The notes under the pieces were generated by a model, which had not been told where the DNA came from, ran no database searches, and was given only the letters and a program-made list of their open reading frames with translations. Positions 7,998 to 15,602 of a DNA stretch of 64,000 nucleotides are shown here, piece by piece (position 1 is the first letter of the stretch; each line of letters opens with the position of its first letter). The DNA is from an uncultured Oscillospiraceae bacterium (GTDB taxonomy: Bacteria > Bacillota > Clostridia > Oscillospirales > Oscillospiraceae): contig CAJUFJ010000010.1 of assembly GCA_910585815.1 (NCBI GenBank), forward strand, positions 6,857 to 70,856. The letters are read 5' to 3'. The position numbers and the translations under genes are program-made.

Positions 7998-8537
7998 ATG
8001 GTATACATCCTGTTAGCCCCCGGCTTTGAGGAGGCTGAGGCCCTGGTGCCGGTGGACATGCTCCGCCGGGCGAATATCGAAACGGCAACCGTGTCCATCA
8101 CCGGCGAGCCTGTCCCCGGCAGCCACGGTGTCACTGTGCTTGCCGATGTCACCCTGGATGATGTGGACCTGTCCCGGGCGGACATGGTCGTCCTGCCCGG
8201 CGGAGGCCCCGGGTACAAGAACCTGGGCAAGGAGCCCCGGGTAGAGGAGCTGGTCCGCAAGGCCGCTGAAAGAGGCCTGTGGCTGGCCGCCATCTGCGCC
8301 GCCCCCACTCTGCTGGGCCGCTGGGGCCTGCTGGAGGGCAAAGACGCCGTCTGCTACCCCGGCATGGAGGAGGGCCTCACCGGTGCACAGCCCCGGATGG
8401 ACCGGGGGGTTGTGGTAGACGGCAAAATCATCACCGGCCGGGCGGCCGGCTCCGCCTTCGACTTCGGCCTGGCCCTGGTAGAGGCCCTGGCCGGAGCGGC
8501 CGAGGCCGATAAGGTGCGCCATGGCATCTACTATTGA
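7998..8537 (+). CDS. DJ-1/PfpI family protein (ThiJ/YajL-like)
   Basis: 179 residues from ATG 7998 with AGGAGG 7 nt upstream. The start MVYILLAPGFEEAEALVPVDMLRRA is typical of the DJ-1/YajL branch. The nucleophile-elbow cysteine is in LAAICAAPTLL (near residue 101), with the conserved glutamate in GFEEAE and an ITGRAAGSAFDFGL tail. Family members are reported as protein/nucleotide deglycases or chaperones. The true substrate here is unknown. It overlaps the next gene by 17 bp, so the two are co-translated. Confidence 0.92.
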   Translation: MVYILLAPGFEEAEALVPVDMLRRANIETATVSITGEPVPGSHGVTVLADVTLDDVDLSRADMVVLPGGGPGYKNLGKEPRVEELVRKAAERGLWLAAICAAPTLLGRWGLLEGKDAVCYPGMEEGLTGAQPRMDRGVVVDGKIITGRAAGSAFDFGLALVEALAGAAEADKVRHGIYY

Positions 8538-9096
8538 TTCCGAAAAAAAGGTGCTGCGCCGCCGGGTGCGGGAGCAGCTCTCCGCCCTGAGACCGGAGGC
8601 GCTTGTCCGCAGCGATGCCGCCCTCTTTGAGAAATTTCTGGCCCTGCCCCAGGTGGAGGAAGCGAAAACTGTTTTCGCCTTCTGGGGCATCCCGGGCAAG
8701 GAGCCTGACACTGCACAGCTGATCCGGGAGTTGCTGAGGCGGGGCAAAACGGTGGGCCTGCCCCGGATGCTGCCGGACCACCGCATGGAGGTGCGGCGCT
8801 ACGACCCGGACAGGCCCCTGGTGTCCGTCTCCTTCGGCATCTCCGAGCCGGGGGAGGACTGCCCGCTGATTGCCCGGGAGGCCATCAACCTGGTGCTGGT
8901 GCCTGCCGTGTGCTACGACCGCCGGGGTTACCGCCTGGGCTTCGGCGGCGGCTACTACGACCGCTGGCTGGCCGGCTTTTCCGGCGTGACGGTGGGCCTG
9001 TGCCGGGAGGCGGTCCTTCAGGAGGCGGTGCCCACCGAGGCCCACGACGCCCGGGTGGACCTCCTGCTCACCGAAGGGGAGTGCCTGTCCTTCTAA
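8521..9096 (+). CDS. 5-formyltetrahydrofolate cyclo-ligase
   Basis: 191 residues. The enzyme converts 5-formyl-THF to 5,10-methenyl-THF using ATP, returning a folate storage form to one-carbon metabolism. Motifs are the basic N-terminus KKVLRRRVREQL, FWGIPGKEPDT, the LVLVPAVCYDRRGYRLGFGG stretch, and GGGYYDRWL, the family signature. The length matches the family (~190). It starts inside the 3' end of the DJ-1 gene. Known symbols are ygfA and fau. Confidence 0.95.
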   Translation: MASTIDSEKKVLRRRVREQLSALRPEALVRSDAALFEKFLALPQVEEAKTVFAFWGIPGKEPDTAQLIRELLRRGKTVGLPRMLPDHRMEVRRYDPDRPLVSVSFGISEPGEDCPLIAREAINLVLVPAVCYDRRGYRLGFGGGYYDRWLAGFSGVTVGLCREAVLQEAVPTEAHDARVDLLLTEGECLSF

Positions 9097-9149
9097 GGGG
9101 ATGGAAAAAGCGGGAGATGCCTCCCCCGCCCTTCCGCTGTGTAGCGTTT

Positions 9150-9323
9150 TCAGCAGCCGCAGTCGTTGTCACAGCCACAGCCGCAGTCGTTGTTGCAGCC
9201 ACAGTTGTTGTTGCAGCCACAGCCGCAGCCGTTGCCGCTGCCGCCCCAGCCGAACAGAATGATGATCAGAATGATGATCCACAGCGCGCTGTTGCCGCCC
9301 CAACCGTTGTTCCCACAGAACAT
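9150..9323 (-). CDS. Small Gly/Asn/Cys-rich protein with one membrane helix
   Basis: 57 residues from ATG 9323, preceded by AGAGGTGAA. Layout: a short polar start (MFCGNNGWGG), a very hydrophobic helix (ALWIIILIIILFGW, residues 13-26), then a tail of GCGC / NNNCGC / NNDCGC repeats. I count 11 cysteines, 10 of them in the last 25 residues. Small Gly/Cys-rich proteins of this kind occur widely in spore-forming Firmicutes and are sometimes labelled spore coat or chorion-like. Function unproven; metal binding or disulfide cross-linking is a guess. It is antisense to its neighbours and stands alone. Confidence 0.75.
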   Translation of the reverse strand: MFCGNNGWGGNSALWIIILIIILFGWGGSGNGCGCGCNNNCGCNNDCGCGCDNDCGC

Positions 9324-9442
9324 GAATACTTCACCTCTCTTAAAATCGCGCCGGGACGCTGTCCCCGCGTTCTGTACCATTCTATGGCCCACTCTTGTCC
9401 CGGGTGACAGGGGGGCGGAAAAATTTGTTAGGAGCTGACCCT

Positions 9443-10618
9443 ATGCCACAAGATTATTACGAGCCCAGAGAGCGCCGCAGCGAGCCGCACCCCTCCCACG
9501 GGGAGCGGGAGACCCCCCGGCGGGAGCACAGCGCAGGCTCCGGCGGCCGCCCCCGGAAGAAGAAGCGCCGCTCCGCCGGACGCACCGCGGCCCTGGTGCT
9601 GCTGTATGTGGCGGCGGTAATCGGCATGTCCATCCTGCTGGCCTGCATCGGCTGGACCGCCGCCGGCGACGTGCTGGCCCTGAATAAGCCGGAGAAGACC
9701 ATCACCTTCACCATCACGGAGCACGAGGACTTCGACAGCGTAACCGACCGCCTGAAGGACGAGGGGATGATCGAGTACAAATTCCTGTTCAAACTCTTTG
9801 CCTCCATCACCCACAAGAAGGACGAGATCATCGCCGGCAGCTACACCCTGAACACCGACATGGACTACCGGGCCCTGCTGGCCGGCATGAGCGCCAACTC
9901 CTCCAACCGCTCGGAGGTGACGGTGACCATCCCGGAGGGCTACAACACCGACCAGATCTTCGCCCTGCTGGAGGAAAAGGGTGTGTCCACCGTGGAAAAG
10001 CTGCGGGAGGCCGCCGCCAGTCACGACTACGCCTTCTCCTTCCTCCAGGACATCCCCCTGGGGGACTACCACCGGCTGGAGGGCTACCTCATGCCCGCCA
10101 CCTACGACTTCTATATCAACCACGATCCCATCTTTGCCATCAACAAGCTGCTGGTCCACTTCGACAGTCAGGTGAAGGACGACTTCCGGGAGAAGGTGGC
10201 CGCCGGCGACTTCACCCTGCGGGAGATCCTCACCATCGCCTCCCTTATCGAGCGTGAGACCACCGGCGAGGACCGCACCGACATCGCCGCCGTCATCTAC
10301 AACCGCCTGAACAACCCCGGCGCCGGCACCCAGGGCTACCTCCAGATCGACGCCACCCTGGTGTATATCAACGGCGGCAAGGAGCCCACCGAAGCGGACA
10401 AGTCCATCGACTCCCCCTATAACACCTATCTGTATAAGGGCCTGCCCCCCGGACCCATCGCCAACCCGGGCATGGAGTCCATCATCGCCGCCATGAACCC
10501 CTCGGACAGCAAGGACTTCTACTACGCCCTGGGCGACGACGACACCCACCACTTCTTCAAGACCTATGACCAGCTGCAAAAGTTCATCAACAGCCAGGAG
10601 CGGTACAAAGCATCTTGA
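9443..10618 (+). CDS. mltG: Endolytic peptidoglycan transglycosylase MltG (YceG-like)
   Basis: 391 residues from ATG 9443 (SD TTAGGAG). The N-terminal ~45 residues are charged and cytoplasmic (PRKKKRRSAGR). One helix (about 52-77) is followed by a LysM-like region and the YceG domain with ASLIERETTGEDRTDIAAVIYNRL holding the catalytic glutamate, then the PYNTYLYKGLPPGPI signature and NPSDSKDFYYAL. MltG cleaves nascent glycan strands at the membrane and sets strand length. The start was chosen by the SD; an upstream in-frame GTG lacks one. A GC-rich hairpin with T5 follows the stop. Confidence 0.95.
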   Translation: MPQDYYEPRERRSEPHPSHGERETPRREHSAGSGGRPRKKKRRSAGRTAALVLLYVAAVIGMSILLACIGWTAAGDVLALNKPEKTITFTITEHEDFDSVTDRLKDEGMIEYKFLFKLFASITHKKDEIIAGSYTLNTDMDYRALLAGMSANSSNRSEVTVTIPEGYNTDQIFALLEEKGVSTVEKLREAAASHDYAFSFLQDIPLGDYHRLEGYLMPATYDFYINHDPIFAINKLLVHFDSQVKDDFREKVAAGDFTLREILTIASLIERETTGEDRTDIAAVIYNRLNNPGAGTQGYLQIDATLVYINGGKEPTEADKSIDSPYNTYLYKGLPPGPIANPGMESIIAAMNPSDSKDFYYALGDDDTHHFFKTYDQLQKFINSQERYKAS

Positions 10619-10629
10619 CCTCTTTTGTA

Positions 10630-10657
10630 GGGGGCGGCCTCTGCGCCGCCCCTTTTT
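10630..10657 (+). terminator. Intrinsic terminator after mltG
   Basis: GGGGCGGC pairs with GCCGCCCC around a short loop, followed by TTTTT. The stem resembles the GTAGGGGCG repeat family, so a repeat may serve as terminator. Confidence 0.75.
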
Positions 10658-10806
10658 CACCGGGCCCTTTTTCTGCGGGGCGGCTCGGAGGCCGCCCCCT
10701 GCCATTGTTTACCTGTGGGGCGCGACGACCCCGGCGCGCTATCCGGGAAATGGGCCGCCGGGGTCGTTGGCCCCCACACACGGAGATGAGGCAAAGGAGA
10801 GATACC

Positions 10807-12021
10807 ATGAACAAAATCGAACTCCTGGCCCCTGCGGGGGACATGGAGCGGCTGCAAATGGCGGTAGCCTACGGGGCGGATGCCGTCTATCTGGCGGGGA
10901 ACACCTTTGGGATGCGCACCTTCGCCGGCAATTTCGCCCCCGAGGCGCTGAAAACGGCGGTGGAACTCTGCCGGAGCCACGGGGTGCGAATCCACGTCAC
11001 CTGTAACACCATGCCCCGGAACGACGAGGTGTCCCGCCTGCCGGAGTGGCTGGAGTACCTGGAGTCCCTGGGGGTGGACGCGGTCATCCTGGCCGACGTG
11101 GGGGTCCTGGCCCTGGCCAAAAAGCACGCCCCCCACGTCCAGGTCCACATCTCCACCCAGGCCAGCGTGGTCAACTACCAGGCTGCCCGGACGTGGCACG
11201 ACCTGGGGGCCAGCCGGGTAATCCTGGCCCGGGAGCTGTCCCTGGAGGAGATTCGGGAAATCCGGGCCAAAACGCCCCCCGAGCTGGAGCTTGAGGTCTT
11301 CGCCCACGGGGCCATGTGCGTCAGCTACTCGGGCCGGTGCCTGCTGTCCAACTACATGACGGGCCGGGACTCCAACCGGGGGGCCTGCGCCCAGCCCTGC
11401 CGCTACCAATACGCCCTGATGGAGGAGAAACGGCCGGGAGAATACTTCCCCGTCTACGAGGAGAACGGCGAGACCTACATCATGAACTCCCGGGACATGT
11501 GCATGATCGACCACGTGGCCGACCTGCTGGCGGCCGGGGTGAGCTCCCTGAAGCTGGAGGGCCGGGCCAAGTCGGCCTACTACGCCGCCATCGTCACCGG
11601 GGCCTACCGCCACGCCATCGACGCGGCCGCCGCCGGCATCCCCCTGGACCCGGTGTGGCGGGACGAGGTGGAGCATATCAGCCACCGGCACTACTCCACC
11701 GGCTTCTTCTACGGCCAGCCCGGCCAGTTCACCGACGACGCCCGGTACGTCCGGGACTGGCAGATCGTGGCCAAGGTCCAGTCCTGCGACGGGGAGGGAA
11801 ACGCCGTCCTCACCCTGAACAACAAATTTTCCGTGGGAGACGCCCTGGAGCTGGTGGGCCCCGACGTCCGCCCCCGGCCCCTCACGGTGGACGCCCTGTG
11901 GGACGGGGACGGCGCACCCCTGGAGGAGGTCCGCCACCCCCAGATGGTCTTCCGCATGCACCTGCCCCAGCCCGTCCTGCCCCTGTCCCTGCTGCGGCGA
12001 AAGGCCGACCTGTCGCCATGA
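10807..12021 (+). CDS. Peptidase U32 family protein (tRNA hydroxylation TrhP/YegQ-like)
   Basis: 404 residues from ATG 10807 (SD GGAGAG). It starts MNKIELLAPAGDMERLQMAV, typical of U32 proteins. Further motifs are GADAVYLAG, the STQASVVNY block, EVFAHGAMCVSYSGRC and GACAQPCRYQY, where clustered cysteines match the iron-sulfur ligands of the family, followed by SLKLEGRAKSAYYAA. Although named peptidases, homologues TrhP and RlhA act in hydroxylation of tRNA wobble uridine and 23S rRNA. The single-copy size fits TrhP. Its position downstream of mltG is a frequent Firmicutes arrangement. The exact substrate is not decided here. Confidence 0.92.
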   Translation: MNKIELLAPAGDMERLQMAVAYGADAVYLAGNTFGMRTFAGNFAPEALKTAVELCRSHGVRIHVTCNTMPRNDEVSRLPEWLEYLESLGVDAVILADVGVLALAKKHAPHVQVHISTQASVVNYQAARTWHDLGASRVILARELSLEEIREIRAKTPPELELEVFAHGAMCVSYSGRCLLSNYMTGRDSNRGACAQPCRYQYALMEEKRPGEYFPVYEENGETYIMNSRDMCMIDHVADLLAAGVSSLKLEGRAKSAYYAAIVTGAYRHAIDAAAAGIPLDPVWRDEVEHISHRHYSTGFFYGQPGQFTDDARYVRDWQIVAKVQSCDGEGNAVLTLNNKFSVGDALELVGPDVRPRPLTVDALWDGDGAPLEEVRHPQMVFRMHLPQPVLPLSLLRRKADLSP

Positions 12022-12042
12022 TTTCAAAGAGGGACGTAATGT

Positions 12043-12118
12043 AGGGCAAGGGCTCTGCCCTTGCCTTTTCACCGAGGAGACAACCTGATTAGAAAAGGGC
12101 AGAGCCCTTGCCCTGCAA
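12043..12118. repeat. AGGGCAAGGG-type palindromic repeats (two units)
   Basis: GGGCAAGGGCTCTGCCCTTGCC and, after 30 bp, GGCAGAGCCCTTGCCCT are inverted copies of each other. The same unit is seen near 19.4, 19.5, 23.7, 23.95, 24.2 and 27.7 kb. Confidence 0.7.
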
Positions 12119-12169
12119 GAGGGGTGTTTGCGTGGGCGGATTTGCGCCTAAATCAAAGGAGGAGATGAA

Positions 12170-12727
12170 ATGCTGATCGCGCGGTTTGGCGGTGGAGAGC
12201 TGGCGAAAATTGCCGAATTAGAGGAGCGGTATCATATAACTTTTCCCGAGGAATACAGGGCGTTTTTGGTGAAATACAACGGTGGCTTTACCCCAAAAAC
12301 CAAGTTTAAAAAGGGAAGAACGGCTTCTGACCTGAAGGGCTTTTACGGCATTGGGAAGGTGAAGCTGAGCTTTGACTCGCTGGACATGGAGAAATGGCTG
12401 TGCCTGTCGATGTGGCCAACGGCCTGCGATTCCTTTGGAAACCTCATCCTGACAGGCCTGGACCAGGAACGCAGGGGAAAGATTTATTTTTGGGATCACG
12501 AGCGCGGGGGCGCACTGACGCTGTTAGGGGCTGATTTATCACAATTTGTAAGCCTCTGTAAAAGCGAAAGGATCAGTGAGAACGCCAGACGCTCCATCCA
12601 GGAGAGGGAGGCGGCACTGATCCAACGGGGCCGGGGCGGTGTTATTACAGACGCGCTGCGGAAAATGTGGCAGGATGAATTGGATAAATATGGAGATATG
12701 ATACAGGAAGAATTGATACTGGCATAG
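12170..12727 (+). CDS. SMI1/KNR4 (SUKH) family protein
   Basis: 185 residues, SD AAAGGAGGAG. The SUKH pattern is seen in IAELEERYHITFPEEYRAFLVKYNGG (residues 13-38), a tryptophan-rich middle (MEKWLCLSMWPTACDSFGN) and KIYFWDHERGG. SUKH proteins are common immunity proteins against polymorphic or contact-dependent toxins, but many are of unknown role. No toxin gene is adjacent. A/T content is higher than in the neighbours, which suggests an acquired gene. The family is clear; function is inference. Confidence 0.85.
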   Translation: MLIARFGGGELAKIAELEERYHITFPEEYRAFLVKYNGGFTPKTKFKKGRTASDLKGFYGIGKVKLSFDSLDMEKWLCLSMWPTACDSFGNLILTGLDQERRGKIYFWDHERGGALTLLGADLSQFVSLCKSERISENARRSIQEREAALIQRGRGGVITDALRKMWQDELDKYGDMIQEELILA

Positions 12728-12771
12728 GGGGAGAGGGAATAAAAAAGCCTGTCTCCCGGTTTGTAAAATAG

Positions 12772-12980
12772 GAAAGCGCGCCCCGTACAGGGCGCGCTTC
12801 AGCTTGTCGAAAAACTCTCTACCGTCCTCTAAGGCTCCCTCTTTGAGGGAGCTGTCGCCGCCGAAGGCGGTGACTGAGGGAGTAAAACAACGAATCAATA
12901 TCACTTTTTGCTTCAAAACTCCCCCCGTCACGGCTCCGCCGTGTCACCCCCCTCTTTAGAGGGGGGCCTTTTTTGACAAG
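12772..12980. repeat. Palindromic repeat cluster between the SUKH gene and lexA
   Basis: This 200-bp gap holds a GCGCGCCC/GGGCGCGC hairpin, then a ~120-bp block (GGCTCCCTCTTTGAGGGAGC, GCCGCCGAAGGCGG, GACTGAGGGAG, then an AT-rich tail) that recurs almost unchanged at 15417-15545. CCGTCACGGCTCCGCCGTG and CCCCTCTTTAGAGGGG hairpins follow. No gene seen. Confidence 0.8.
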
Positions 12981-12984
12981 CGAA

Positions 12985-13010
12985 AAGCGCGCCCCATAAG
13001 GGGCGCGCTT
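12985..13010 (-). terminator. lexA terminator
   Basis: On the minus strand AAGCGCGCCCC, a 4-base loop, GGGGCGCGCTT and a further TT, 7 bp after the lexA stop. Confidence 0.75.
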
Positions 13011-13016
13011 CGTCAT

Positions 13017-13634
13017 TCAATACCGCCGCACCACGGCCACCACCCTGCCGATAATCTCGGCGTAGGTGCCGTCGATGGGCTCATACTCAGGATTCTCGGG
13101 CAGGAGCCAGACCTGCCCGTTTTTCCGCTGGTAGGTCTTCACGGTGGCCTCGTCCTCAAACAGGGCCACCACAATCTCGCCGTTGCGGACCTCCTGCTGC
13201 CGGTGGACCACCACCAGGTCGTCGGGGAGGATGCCGGCATTCAGCATGGACTCTCCCCGGACCCGCAGGGCGAAGTGCTCGCCGGACAGCCCCTGTGTAT
13301 CGAAGGTGAGGTAGTCCTCAATGCACTCCTGAGCCAGGATGGGGGAGCCGGCGGCCACATTGCCCACCACGGGCACCTGATTGGCCCGGGGGTCGGTCTC
13401 CTCGGCCACCGGGCCCACCGACACGCCGGGCAGGGAGATGGCCCGGGTCTTGCCCTCGGCCTTGACAATCACGCCGGCCTCCTCCAGCCCCTTCATGTGG
13501 AAGTGGACGGTGGAGGGGGACTTCAGCCCCACCGCCGCCCCGATCTCCCGCACGGAGGGGGGGTAGCCGTGCTCGCTGGTGAAGGCAAGGATAAACTCAT
13601 AAATTTCCTTCTGTTTCCGGGTCAAGTTAGCCAT
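13017..13634 (-). CDS. lexA: LexA repressor, SOS response
   Basis: 205 residues from ATG 13634 (SD AAAGGAG). The winged helix is at 1-65 (LTRKQKEIYEFILAF, recognition region SPSTVHFHMKGLEEAG). The self-cleavage bond is Ala95-Gly96 in GNVAAGSP, with catalytic Ser129 (RGESMLNAG) and Lys166 (EATVKTYQR). These are the full set needed for RecA-stimulated autocleavage. The upstream in-frame extension to 13721 would run through the promoter and is rejected. The promoter is consensus and carries a palindrome over the -35, fitting autoregulation. Confidence 0.97.
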   Translation of the reverse strand: MANLTRKQKEIYEFILAFTSEHGYPPSVREIGAAVGLKSPSTVHFHMKGLEEAGVIVKAEGKTRAISLPGVSVGPVAEETDPRANQVPVVGNVAAGSPILAQECIEDYLTFDTQGLSGEHFALRVRGESMLNAGILPDDLVVVHRQQEVRNGEIVVALFEDEATVKTYQRKNGQVWLLPENPEYEPIDGTYAEIIGRVVAVVRRY

Positions 13635-13692
13635 AGCGGCGGCTCCTTTCGGTGGGGGGCACCCCGGCGCGGACATATTACACAGTGGTGCA

Positions 13693-13731
13693 ATTATAAC
13701 ACAAAAATTCCGGCTTGTCAAACAAATGTTT
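13693..13731 (-). promoter_or_regulatory. lexA promoter with probable SOS box
   Basis: Minus strand TTGACA (13716-13721), 17-bp spacer, TATAAT (13693-13698): perfect consensus. AAACAAATGTTT at 13720-13731 is a perfect palindrome around the -35 and resembles the Gram-positive GAAC-N4-GTTC box with the outer G/C changed to A/T. Confidence 0.8.
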
Positions 13732-13765
13732 CATAAAATTTAGAAATTTCAACCGCCCCGGCGAT

Positions 13766-14386
13766 TCAGTCCAGCCGGGTAACCCAGCCATCGGCCCGGC
13801 AGGCGTCGAAGCACATGCCGATCTGGGCCGCGGTGGTCTTTTCGGTGGACAGCTCCGGCAGCTCGTCCAGACCGAACCAGCCGCTGTCCAGCGTCTCCAG
13901 GTTGGGCTGGAAGGAGCCGCCCAGGAGCTCACACAGCACAAACACCTTGCAGATGCCGAAGGCGGAGGGGGGCGAATTGTGCCGGTTCCGGTCCTGAAGG
14001 GCGATAACCAGCTTTGGAACCACGTCCAGCCCCGCCTCCTCCTTGACCTCCTTCACGGTGTTTTCGCCCACGGAGATGTCCACATCGGCCCACCCCCCGG
14101 GGAGGGACCACCGGCCGTCCTCCTCCTGAACCAGAAGGATTTTCCCCTCCTGAAAGACGGCGGCCCGGGTGTCCAGCTTGGGGGTCTGATAGCCGGTCTC
14201 GCCGCAGAACAGGTCCTTTACCCGCTCCAGAGGCAGCCGGGTCTCCCGGGCCATCATCTCGGCGGCGATGTCCCGGATGCGCTGGTAGCGTTCCCGGTCA
14301 TACTTGTCCCGGCCGTAGAACAGCCCGGCCTGAGCCAGGGCCTGGAGCTCCACCGCCCACTTCAGCCACTGAGGTCTGTCATCCAT
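13766..14386 (-). CDS. Nudix hydrolase with N-terminal helical domain (YjhB-like)
   Basis: 206 residues from ATG 14386 (SD GGAGGG). Residues 1-60 are the helical segment that precedes Nudix domains in ADP-ribose pyrophosphatase-like YjhB proteins (RPQWLKWAVELQALAQAGL). The Nudix fold follows with RWSLPGGWADVDISVGENT and KEVKEEAGL. The usual Arg of the REUxEE box is Lys, as in some members. Members hydrolyse nucleoside diphosphates linked to another moiety. The substrate is not predictable. Spaced 14 bp after the DUF975 gene in the same direction. Confidence 0.88.
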   Translation of the reverse strand: MDDRPQWLKWAVELQALAQAGLFYGRDKYDRERYQRIRDIAAEMMARETRLPLERVKDLFCGETGYQTPKLDTRAAVFQEGKILLVQEEDGRWSLPGGWADVDISVGENTVKEVKEEAGLDVVPKLVIALQDRNRHNSPPSAFGICKVFVLCELLGGSFQPNLETLDSGWFGLDELPELSTEKTTAAQIGMCFDACRADGWVTRLD

Positions 14387-14400
14387 AGTAAATCCCTCCC

Positions 14401-15300
14401 TTAAAGCGGCGGCATGTCGGGCCGGTCGGTGGCGTCGGAGGCGGCCAGCAGGCGGAAGTCGTAGAAGCCGGCCCGGGCGGTCTCCTGATAGGGCAGCAGC
14501 CACAGGGTCACGGGAATGGTGACCACCGTGGTCAGGAAGAACACGGGCAGGGAGTTGATCACGACTATGGCCTGCTGGTACTGGGCCGGGTCCAGAATAA
14601 TCTGGGGGAAGGACAGCCCCGCCCGGTCCAGGAAAAAGAGGGTGACAATAAGGCTGAGGAACAGGTTAATCAGGTGCCAGCCGAGGAAGGAGAGCTCCAG
14701 CCGGAACAGCGCCCGCTTCCAGCCCCGCATCAGGGCGGCGCTGCGGTGGATGGGGGCGGAGGGGCCGTCGTCGGGCCGGTCGGCCAGCAGGTAGGGGGCC
14801 AGGGCGTACCGCAGCCGCAGGATGACAATGGTGGCAATCAGCCCAGCGAAGAACAGCATAAGGGTAAACATCCCGATTCCGGCCCCGGCCCCGGAGAGCA
14901 GCAGCCCAAGCACCGGGATAGACAGGGTAAAGCCCACCAGAAGATACCACCCCAGCACCCGGACATAGATGCCCAGATTCATCAAAACCACCCGTCCGGC
15001 CACCGAAAAGCCCTGCATCAGGGAGTTGGTGTCCGGGTCCAGCTGCCGGTAGGTCCACAGGGCCCACAGGCACAGTCCGAAGCGGACAACGGTGGTGTAC
15101 AGGTTCAGCAGCAGCTGAAGAAACAGGTGGGTTGCGGGGATGGACCCGTCCTCCGCGCCGGGCAGGGGAATCAGGCTGAACAGCAAAGACACCCCGGCGG
15201 TCATGGCGATATAGGCCAGGGCCACCACCCAGAATTTCGGGTCGGTGAGGGCCATTCGCTCCCTGGCCTGGCGCTTGAGCTCGATGTGGTCAAATTCCAT
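14401..15300 (-). CDS. DUF975 family integral membrane protein
   Basis: 299 residues from ATG 15300 (GGAG 9 nt upstream; a TTG at 15315 is possible). The start has a charged stretch (IELKRQARERMA) followed by about six hydrophobic segments, with the RYALAPYLLADRP and LMRGWKRALFRLELSFLGWHLI motifs typical of DUF975. The family is of unknown function. It lies directly upstream of the Nudix gene with 14 bp between, so the two are probably one transcript. Confidence 0.85.
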   Translation of the reverse strand: MEFDHIELKRQARERMALTDPKFWVVALAYIAMTAGVSLLFSLIPLPGAEDGSIPATHLFLQLLLNLYTTVVRFGLCLWALWTYRQLDPDTNSLMQGFSVAGRVVLMNLGIYVRVLGWYLLVGFTLSIPVLGLLLSGAGAGIGMFTLMLFFAGLIATIVILRLRYALAPYLLADRPDDGPSAPIHRSAALMRGWKRALFRLELSFLGWHLINLFLSLIVTLFFLDRAGLSFPQIILDPAQYQQAIVVINSLPVFFLTTVVTIPVTLWLLPYQETARAGFYDFRLLAASDATDRPDMPPL

Positions 15301-15416
15301 GAGGTGGTACTCCAATCCTGGTTTTCTAAGGGCCGCCGTCTCCGGCGGCCCGGCGTATCAAAAAATCACTCTGTGAAAGCACGCGCCCAAAAGCCTTCCC
15401 CCTTCCAGAGGGAAGG

Positions 15417-15570
15417 TCAGCTTGTCGAAAAACGCTCTACCGTTCTCTAAGGCTCCCTCTTTGAGGGAGCTGTCGCCGCCGAAGGCGGTGACTGAGGGAG
15501 TAAAACAACGAATCATATCACTTTTTGCGTCAAAACTCCCACGTCACGGGCTTCGCCCGTGACGGATGAG
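15417..15570. repeat. Second copy of the GGCTCCCTC / CCGAAGGCGG repeat
   Basis: CAGCTTGTCGAAAAACGC through CAAAACTCCC matches 12797-12920 with only a few changes. It is followed by an ACGTCACGGGCTTCGCCCGTGACG hairpin. The 287-bp gap between DUF975 and the MBL gene contains nothing else I can support. Confidence 0.8.
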
Positions 15571-15602
15571 GGTGCGGACGTTAGGCGTACAGCTTGCCCG
15601 CC

